This document shows positions 61,544-64,000 of a DNA stretch of 64,000 bases, piece after piece (position 1 is the stretch's first letter; every line of letters starts with the position of its first letter). The stretch spans positions 15,098,151-15,162,150 of the forward strand of contig NC_135563.1 of assembly GCF_964340395.1 (NCBI RefSeq), read 5' to 3'. The translations under genes were made by a program, and so were the position numbers. The notes under the pieces were generated by a model. It was not told the DNA's origin. It was given only the letters and a program-made list of their open reading frames with translations, and searched no databases. Origin of the DNA: Glandiceps talaboti (lineage: Eukaryota; Hemichordata; Enteropneusta; Spengelidae).

Positions 61544-61673
61544 TGGTGTATTACAAATGTAATAAAGTAAAGTGACTGTTTTTACTTCAACATATGGAAG
61601 ATGAAAAATTTAACTTACTGCTAGTGTCCTTCTTCATGCTACTGGGAGTAGTTGCCCAATTCACTTTCACCTC
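16544..61673 (-). CDS. TIA-1/TIAR-like RNA-binding protein (5' part outside window)
   Basis: Joined minus-strand CDS: 61619-61673, 30164-30251, 27114-27189, 23309-23414, 22924-23016, 22225-22309, 21518-21638, 17823-17986, 16544-16757 (1002 nt, 333 codons plus stop). Every junction keeps phase. Order: end of RRM1 (EVKVNWA) and linker [14 protein letters not shown]2 with RNP2 (FHVFVGDL) and RNP1 (KGYGFVSF), ending [19 protein letters not shown]; linker; RRM3 with RNP2 (TVYCGGV) and RNP1 (KGYAFIRF), then HESAAHAI and CSWGKES; then a Gln/Tyr/Asn-rich tail of about 130 residues ending QPQGYQAQ. Known role of the family: binds U-rich RNA, promotes U1 recruitment at weak 5' splice sites, represses translation and nucleates stress granules through the prion-like tail. 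The vertebrate paralogues TIA1 and TIAL1 cannot be separated here, and one ancestral-type gene is likely. About 80 N-terminal residues (most of RRM1) are missing because the window ends. Confidence 0.96.
16758..17822 (-). other. TIA1 intron containing a SINE and the duplicated-donor array
   Basis: Contains the tRNA-derived SINE (16868-17145) in sense orientation and, right after the 5' splice site, an array of repeated donor sequences (17540-17822). About 400 nt between them show nothing distinctive. Confidence 0.85.
16868..17145 (-). mobile_element. tRNA-derived SINE
   Basis: Read on the minus strand: a tRNA-like head with a degraded A box (TGACCGAGTGG), then a B box (GGTTTGAACCC, probably CpG-decayed from GGTTCGAACCC). 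A conserved-looking core follows (ggttttccacaggtactcc, then ggtttcctcctgcatt) and a tail ending aataaagattattataatg. The spacing and boxes fit a Ser/Leu-type tRNA origin. The core resembles central domains shared by many invertebrate SINEs; I have not assigned a named family. It inserted in TIA1 in the sense orientation. Confidence 0.85.
17540..17830 (-). repeat. Tandem array that duplicates the exon end and its 5' splice site
   Basis: On the minus strand the authentic exon end ACCAAGG|GTAAGTTATGTCTC (boundary 17823) recurs with boundaries at 17752, 17675, 17624, 17573 (GTGAGTTG variant) and 17555. Spacings are 71, 77, 51, 51 and 18 nt. Most units also carry CTGCTCTCAG just before the exon-like 11-12 nt, so each resembles a miniature 3'ss-exon-5'ss cassette. 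In frame, GGG TAA gives a stop directly after the authentic boundary. Confidence 0.92.
17823..17986 (-). CDS. TIA1 exon: Gln/Tyr/Asn-rich segment
   Basis: Begins in phase 0 with CAG CAA CAA CAA and ends in phase 2 (..CAA GG|GTAAGT). It encodes [17 protein letters not shown] and [12 protein letters not shown], then a Gln/Pro stretch to YYQPYQG, the aromatic-rich core of the prion-like tail. The acceptor is a tandem NAGNAG (AAGCAG): use of the second AG gives 17823-17983 and drops one Gln. The exon is sandwiched between two tandem arrays. Confidence 0.95.
18048..19573. repeat. About 21-bp minisatellite (ctgactatcaaactaacc units)
   Basis: Roughly 70 variant units of ccctgctgactatcaaacta type, some shortened (actatcaactaacc, accatatcaaactaacc). 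A higher-order repeat is visible: a block of about 414 bp (about 18147-18578) is repeated almost exactly at about 18561-18994; for example gctgaatatc at 18489 and 18903, cttacccagc at 18301 and 18715. On the minus (transcript) strand units read GGTTAGTTTGATAGTCAG, containing donor-like AGGGTTAGT and acceptor-like strings. Confidence 0.97.
19831..19927. mobile_element. Inverted-repeat element, copy 3
   Basis: The left end tatgatacgatgtgttgtgcc and the right end gacactacgtatcttacaatc are imperfect inverted repeats and related to the 13401-13482 element. It is flanked by near-identical direct repeats (atcagtagtcttg at 19818-19830, atcagaaagtcttg at 19928-19941), supporting a target-site duplication of about 13 bp. 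Confidence 0.6.
20263..20404. mobile_element. Short palindromic element with TA flanks, copy 1
   Basis: Ends ccaatatttttcttcattca and tgaatgaagaaaaatgttga are inverted repeats of about 20-25 bp. It is flanked by TA on both sides (20261-20262, 20405-20406), fitting a Tc1/mariner-type MITE. Homology with the second copy extends leftwards beyond the element, so both may stem from one insertion within a tandem duplication. Confidence 0.6.
20575..20669. repeat. (TG)n microsatellite
   Basis: About 95 bp of TG with three GTGC interruptions near the left end; (CA)n on the TIA1 transcript strand. Confidence 0.98.
20900..21030. mobile_element. Short palindromic element with TA flanks, copy 2
   Basis: Starts ttcccccgaatatttttctt and ends aagaaaaatattggggaa; flanked by TA (20898-20899 and 21031-21032). 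Internal text (ctaagggtt, gtgacaaagcccccta) matches 20263-20404. Confidence 0.6.
21271..21367. repeat. Compound (GACA)n/(GATG)n/(GATA)n microsatellite
   Basis: Interleaved cagacagacagac, ggacggacgg, gatggatggg and gatagatgg runs. Confidence 0.95.
21404..21467. other. 64-bp near-perfect inverted repeat (hairpin)
   Basis: The two 32-nt halves pair at 28 of 32 positions with no spacer: gtcagtgcagtaaggtca... on the left, ...gaccttacggcactgac on the right, centred on the perfect palindrome tatacaattgtata. On the TIA1 transcript it begins 50 nt after the 5' splice site of exon 21518-21638, and the in-frame stop met on intron retention lies inside it. It could be a microRNA-like hairpin, a tiny MITE relic or an RNA regulatory structure. 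Confidence 0.85.
21518..21638 (-). CDS. TIA1 exon: end of RRM3 and start of tail
   Basis: One base completes Arg, then [31 protein letters not shown] and SSDPLYQAQ. Covers the last strands of RRM3 and the conserved W-G-K-E motif. Acceptor TTTTATGTTTCAG is strong. The donor CAG|GTAATA is weak (non-consensus +4 to +6). Intron retention would add about 20 residues and a stop, losing the prion-like tail. Confidence 0.95.
21639..22224 (-). other. TIA1 intron, no feature seen
   Basis: 586 nt of ordinary AT-rich intron; no repeat or structure noticed. Confidence 0.8.
22225..22309 (-). CDS. TIA1 exon: central RRM3
   Basis: Completes Glu and encodes [19 protein letters not shown], then PDKGYAFIR. 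Includes most of RNP1 (KGYAFIRF); the intron interrupts RNP1 within the Arg codon. Acceptor CTGAATTACAG, donor CG|GTATGT. Confidence 0.95.
22310..22923 (-). other. TIA1 intron with a hairpin and short duplication
   Basis: Holds the 22450-22538 inverted repeat and, next to it, two copies of a roughly 65-bp segment starting acttgatatggatgc (22541 and 22603). Confidence 0.8.
22450..22538. other. Inverted repeat with 17-bp perfect arms
   Basis: aaaagtatactgtttca (22450-22466) and tgaaacagtatactttt (22522-22538) are exact reverse complements separated by 55 nt. This fits a palindromic MITE relic or a transcript hairpin between RRM3 exons. Confidence 0.85.
22924..23016 (-). CDS. TIA1 exon: RRM2-RRM3 linker and RNP2 of RRM3
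   Basis: Encodes [17 protein letters not shown], then [13 protein letters not shown]. Contains the RRM3 RNP2 motif TVYCGGV. Acceptor CTTTATAG, donor ACAG|GTTAGT. Entry phase uses the final C of the previous exon to make Pro. Confidence 0.95.
23017..23308 (-). other. TIA1 intron, no feature seen
   Basis: 292-nt intron; only a short ATG/ATC trinucleotide run next to the donor. Confidence 0.85.
23309..23414 (-). CDS. TIA1 exon: C-terminal half of RRM2
   Basis: Encodes [17 protein letters not shown], then [18 protein letters not shown]. This is the last helix and strand of RRM2, nearly identical to the vertebrate pattern. Acceptor TTGTTTTCCAG; donor GAAC|GTAAGT has a weak -1 C. Confidence 0.97.
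23696..23709 (-). promoter_or_regulatory. CTCF-like core motif
   Basis: Minus strand ACTCTAGAGGGCGC matches the YAGRKGGCRS core of the CTCF consensus at every position. A plus-strand counterpart lies at 7692-7705, so the two point towards each other. Motif evidence only. Confidence 0.3.
24230..25575. repeat. 40-bp minisatellite, about 33 copies
   Basis: Unit atgacatggaagagagtgga + tagggaaagacaacatagag, with variants (gggggagag, gacgggg, gatgtggaaa). Higher-order copies are visible: the unusual gatgtggaaa block at 24671 recurs at 25087, and the gacgggg variant at 24433 recurs at 24889. On the minus strand the unit is CU-rich (GTCTTTCCC, CACTCTCTTCC) and free of stops in all frames, which explains frames of up to 529 codons. 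Confidence 0.98.
25648..25687. repeat. (CA)n microsatellite
   Basis: About 20 CA units; (UG)n on the TIA1 transcript, the opposite sense from most other dinucleotide tracts in the gene. Confidence 0.97.
25797..25985. repeat. (ACAGAC)n to (ACAGAT)n hexanucleotide array
   Basis: About 31 units: an ACAGAC block with ACAGAG interruptions, then a homogeneous ACAGAT block. All frames are open on both strands. Confidence 0.98.
26195..26360. repeat. 28-bp tandem repeat
   Basis: About six units of acacatatccacagatacac + acatgtat. Confidence 0.92.
27114..27189 (-). CDS. TIA1 exon: RRM2 centre with RNP1
   Basis: Encodes [19 protein letters not shown], then SFVNKV. RNP1 is KGYGFVSF. Acceptor TTTGTCGCAG. 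Donor GTG|GTAAGTTG is followed immediately by a U-rich tract (TTTTTTATCGTTTTA), the arrangement at which TIA-1 is known to help U1 binding. Confidence 0.97.
27712..27752. repeat. GA/GAAA-rich simple repeat
   Basis: Purine-only run of agagaaagagaaagag type. Confidence 0.95.
28674..28728. repeat. (GTA)n trinucleotide microsatellite
   Basis: About 18 perfect copies; the poly-Ser and poly-Leu frames across it are artefacts. Confidence 0.97.
28975..29100. repeat. Imperfect repeat of gtatgtaaatat/atgcaaatgtagg blocks
   Basis: Four loosely spaced copies of (a)tatgtaaatat alternating with atgcaaatgtaggrt and gggtcac. Confidence 0.8.
30164..30251 (-). CDS. TIA1 exon: start of RRM2 with RNP2
   Basis: Two bases complete Asn; then [20 protein letters not shown] and [12 protein letters not shown]2 is VFVGDL. 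Acceptor CTATTTTTTCCAG is strong; donor CTC|GTGAGT. It is preceded by the 31.4-kb intron. Confidence 0.97.
32520..33115. repeat. Diverged tandem duplication, offset about 320-370 bp
   Basis: aatgtggaatttcattc at about 32639 and 33008, tcaacaata/gcaacaata blocks, and cactaggatgat/gctaggatgat at about 32778 and 33098 occur in the same order. Confidence 0.75.
38150..38178 (-). other. G-quadruplex candidate on the transcript strand
   Basis: Plus-strand runs of C5-6 and C4 separated by single T give at least four G4 runs with 1-nt loops on the minus (TIA1 sense) strand. It lies in a broader C/T-rich region at 37840-38210. Confidence 0.75.
39735..39825. repeat. (TG)n followed by (AT)n
   Basis: About 78 bp of TG with one interruption, then a short AT run; (CA)n on the transcript strand. 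Confidence 0.97.
40230..40775. repeat. 34-bp tandem repeat, about 16 copies
   Basis: Unit ataccaaactacagcaagta + atttgtagtacagg with variants (gaagacc, tatagcaag). Confidence 0.97.
41690..42060. repeat. About 115-bp diverged tandem repeat, three copies
   Basis: Recurring order of blocks: tatttgttgtacatttc, gagggtatccc, then cccatttcagcatcat, aggatatcccatgta and gtaaaaata. Confidence 0.8.
42553..42706. repeat. (TG)n and (GTAT)n compound microsatellite
   Basis: (TG)n to 42596 followed by gcgtgcatgcgtgcg and gtatgtatgtacatac runs. Confidence 0.96.
43434..43600 (+). mobile_element. 167-bp inverted-repeat MITE, copy 1
   Basis: Starts CAGTGTTTTATTTAAGG and ends CCTTAGCAAAAACACTG; flanked by 5-bp direct repeats CTACA (43429-43433, 43601-43605). 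The interior repeats taccggggttccc three times. CAGTG ends suggest a hAT-like non-autonomous element, but the family is not confirmed. Confidence 0.85.
45517..45590. repeat. (TG)n-rich imperfect microsatellite
   Basis: gtgtgtgcacgtgtgtatgt-type units, two near-identical halves. Confidence 0.9.
46525..46870. repeat. Tandem repeat interrupted by MITE copy 2
   Basis: Three copies of gctaaatccatgttag + ttcacagcaaaac, with ttggca following, starting near 46531, 46585 and 46820. The MITE splits the second copy right after gcaaaac, while the third copy continues as gcaaaaccttggca, providing an empty-site comparison. Confidence 0.8.
46614..46778 (+). mobile_element. 167-bp inverted-repeat MITE, copy 2
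   Basis: Starts CAGTGTTTTTATTAAGG; the right end is decayed (TTCACAAAAACATAC). Flanked by AAAAC on both sides (46609-46613, 46779-46783). The interior matches copy 1 with CpG-type losses. Confidence 0.82.
51985..52180. repeat. 25-bp tandem repeat, about eight copies
   Basis: Unit cacatctctaacaatcacac + tgcca. Confidence 0.96.
55542..55711 (-). mobile_element. 167-bp inverted-repeat MITE, copy 3 (inverted)
   Basis: Left end tagtatttttgctaagg, right end ccttaacaaaaaatcactg; internally cctggtaaaatgac and gggtagattttaccta match copies 1 and 2 in reverse. Flanks tatca (55537-55541) and catca (55712-55716) agree at four of five positions. Confidence 0.8.
55970..56060. repeat. (GACA)n microsatellite
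   Basis: About 18 perfect ACAG/GACA units after an imperfect start. Confidence 0.97.
56463..56850. repeat. About 33-bp tandem repeat, 12 copies
   Basis: Unit tagctagctacaatttagca + gttatacattctca with variants (ctggctac, ttgctagc). Confidence 0.96.
59899..60262. repeat. (TG)n, (TATG)n and (GGAT)n compound tract
   Basis: TG run to about 60055 with TATG interruptions, about 24 units of TATG (60084-60178), then ATGG/GATT variants to 60262. Confidence 0.98.
60641..60680 (+). other. G-rich tract (G-quadruplex candidate, plus strand)
   Basis: ggggtgaggggtgagg followed by ggtgggggtgggggg gives at least five G-runs of four or more with short loops, on the TIA1 template strand. Confidence 0.75.
61482..61541. 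repeat. (TG)n; (CA)n on the TIA1 transcript, near a 5' splice site
   Basis: About 60 bp of perfect TG. On the minus strand it is (CA)30, starting 78 nt after the donor of exon 61619-61673. Confidence 0.97.
61619..61673 (-). CDS. TIA1 exon: end of RRM1 and linker
   Basis: Encodes [18 protein letters not shown] plus the first base of the following Asn. Acceptor TTTTACCAG, donor AGCA|GTAAGT. It is the first exon visible; the RRM1 RNP motifs and the start codon must lie beyond 64000. Confidence 0.96.
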
Positions 61674-64000
61674 CTGGTAAAATTAAAAACAAAAAGAAAG
61701 AAAAACAAATTGTTATTAACAGGTCACCACGAAACGAAGGATTGTACACTTCTTTTTTTTTTTACAACCACAGTGTGATATTGGCATCTAGTCCAGTTGT
61801 AAGAATGAAACCTGGAGGTCATTTGAAAAGGTTGCACTGTACATCACAGCAAAATAGCATGATAATGGCTTGCTTGATGGGAAAACATCATGAAATTAAT
61901 GCCATGGAGATTAAATGTGATCTTTTGTGAGTTTGTCTCCATCAACGTGTCAACACGGTTTACGGTGTACCTGCCTCACTGATCATCAGCCAATAATAAA
62001 AATCCAACAGCCTGGTAGGGAAACTGTTCCTGTTGCAAAGAAGAAGCACCACAATTCCCTCACTTTTAAAAAAATCTCAAAATCTATTTCCTCTGCACAG
62101 AAAGCGGCTAAATGAAAATATAAAAACCAATTTTGTAGGCACAGAACTGTGAGAAGCCTGCAGTGAATTAAGCAGTTGATCGGGAAATGAATGAATTTCA
62201 CTGACCCTATCACCTGTTATACCCACAATGCAATGCACCTCTTAATTCTAACAGACCCCCTAGGGTGACTGAAATTGATACAATAGTGCTGGGCCAAAAC
62301 ACAGACCTGTCTCCAGCAAAATCATTAGAAAATTACCTCCCCGTTGAGACTGCAAGGAGTATTTGCTGAAATAAATTAGTCGAATGACTAGTGCACCTGT
62401 TCCAATCATCCACCTGTTTCTAGAGGAGACTTGACTCAACCTATCCTCCCAGGAGTGGATTTTTCAAAAATAAACAAAACAATCCGAAAGCAGGCATCAA
62501 ATCATGAGAGAGACTGACCAAACAGGCTGCCGCTTAAATGTTGTGACACATGGACTCATGTATAATACAAGAGGCAGCCAACAAGCAATCAACTAATTTT
62601 GTTCACTTTGCTTCGAGTTCCAATGTTTAACACTTTAATATGAGGTGACAGGCTACAATTTTTGCTACAAGCAAATTTCCGTGTTCAGTTGGACTGCAGA
62701 ATATGCAATTACTTTACACAAGTGGCATTCTGACGACACTCTGTTCAAAACATCATGTCCAATTTATTTAGAAACATTTGTGAGCCAACTCTTCATCTTA
62801 ATACGGTCGTTTAACTCACATTTTTTTTCCTTTTTAAATTCAGTCAAATTTCTCGCATAAAATAAATACTCAAACATTTACACTACTGTGCTAAGTTTGG
62901 AGATGAGATAATCAGTATAATTTGGGGAACAATAATTTACTTGTTTTGATAATTTCTCTACTGACCAAACACAATCAGCTTTGATTTTTGATTTCCCATT
63001 TCCTTCTCACTCCAACTTTTTTTAAGAGTATTTCTGGTACAGTACACAACACTTTGATGAACAAGACAGAGACACGAATGTCAGTAAGTTTTACTTTGCC
63101 TTTAGCATTTCCGCTACTTCACATCTTTGTACACTTCTCTAACAAATCTTCCTGTATAAAATTTACATTTATATGATGACGTGAAAAGACACATCACTTA
63201 AAAGACCCCTTTTTAAACTTATTCCAGAATAACCAATTCCATTTACGTAAGAACTACACGAAATAACTTGTCTTCAGTCATAACTGAGTATTAAATCAAG
63301 CAAGATCATCCAATAGCGATGGGAGAGGCAAGCAATCAATCCGAAGACCAGTCTTATCTCTCAACACACGCACACACACACAACAATTACAAAGACACCT
63401 TTCACTAGCATTCTATACTCATGTAATTACTATGAACCGCTGAAGTCAGAAAATGAAGCCACTTTTGATGCGAGGTGAAATAATCCTGCCCTTTGACAAC
63501 AATACGATATAGTGAGGGCCTTGAAAGACAGACGACACAAATCTACAGAGAAAGACCTAACATGTGATTAATACGTGTTTCAAAAAAATTACATTGGCAC
63601 AGAAAGTTATCCATTGACATTCACAACTCCATACAAATTGTACACCAACCTATAGCAATTACTGAATAAGGGCAACTACAATTCTAATTTATTCTAAACC
63701 TTAAAAAGACACATGAATTTTCCTTATTTCTTCCAAAAACTGGGGGGAAAAAAATAATTCTTTGATGATTCCTCCTTTTCATCAAAACCAAAAAAATGAC
63801 AAATTGTTTGGGGTTCTTTATTTTTTCCAAAACCGACAAAAATATCACAAGAATCCATTCAGTAATGCCTTACTGTCAAACACTGAAAAAAAAAAATCAT
63901 GAAAAATAGTTTGGCAATTTCTGGTTTCAAAAAATCATAAAAATCCCAAGAAACTGTCCAATTTCGTGCAAGAAGCCAGACAAGCTGCTCCACACAAGGT
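61674..64000 (-). other. TIA1 intron running off the right edge
   Basis: No RRM1-type exon (C-F-V-E-F or M-N-G-R-like coding on the minus strand) was found here. AT-rich with a short imperfect (CA)n at 63364-63382. Confidence 0.7.

Larger units (their letters stand above)
30252..61618 (-). other. 31.4-kb TIA1 intron between RRM1 and RRM2 exons
   Basis: No nested gene was recognised on either strand; all frames are short, and the long ones follow repeats. Contents include diverged duplications (32520-33115), a pyrimidine/C-rich region with G4 potential (38150-38178), tandem arrays (40230-40775, 41690-42060, 51985-52180, 56463-56850), dinucleotide and tetranucleotide tracts, and three copies of a 167-bp inverted-repeat element. 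Stretches such as 30.5-32.5, 33.2-37.8, 47-51.9, 52.2-55.5 and 57-59.8 kb show nothing distinctive. Confidence 0.85.

Noticed and set aside
61674-64000. RRM1 exons of TIA1
   Set aside because: Searched by eye for minus-strand RNP1/RNP2-like coding and flanking splice sites; none found, so they most likely lie beyond the window.

Overview
This is AT-rich, intron-rich nuclear DNA from a eukaryote, very probably an invertebrate animal. The main gene encodes an animal TIA-1/TIAR-type protein in many small exons. The rest is micro- and minisatellites, short inverted-repeat elements and a tRNA-derived SINE. I cannot name the species from the sequence. Nothing points to bacterial or viral DNA.

Almost everything to the right of about 13.6 kb belongs to one minus-strand gene, the TIA1/TIAR orthologue. 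Nine coding exons can be joined with perfectly consistent phases (61619-61673, 30164-30251, 27114-27189, 23309-23414, 22924-23016, 22225-22309, 21518-21638, 17823-17986, 16544-16757). They encode 333 residues: the last strand of RRM1, a linker, RRM2, RRM3 and a Gln/Tyr/Asn-rich prion-like tail. The start codon and the rest of RRM1 lie beyond the right edge. One intron of 31.4 kb (30252-61618) fills half the window. The likely 3' UTR runs left to an AATAAA/GU-rich poly(A) site near 13.65 kb.

On the left is a compact minus-strand gene (5822 to 4981, two coding exons, 99 residues) with paired CxxC zinc-ribbon-like motifs and a YY1-type element just upstream. I do not recognise the family. Left of it lies a 66-bp minisatellite (1 to about 1727). 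Between it and TIA1 (about 6.2-13.6 kb) there is no convincing gene, only diverged dispersed repeats.

The most unusual aspect is how many tandem arrays and hairpins sit inside TIA1, a gene for a splicing regulator. One array re-duplicates the exon 17823-17986 5' splice site at least five times just downstream of it. A 1.5-kb array of about 21-bp units abuts the 3' splice site of the same exon. A 40-bp array is CU-rich on the transcript strand. A 64-bp near-perfect hairpin lies 50 nt after a weak 5' splice site. The long dinucleotide tracts are mostly (CA)n on the transcript strand. The big intron also carries three copies of a roughly 167-bp inverted-repeat element with 5-bp target-site duplications, one of them with an empty site visible in an adjacent repeat.
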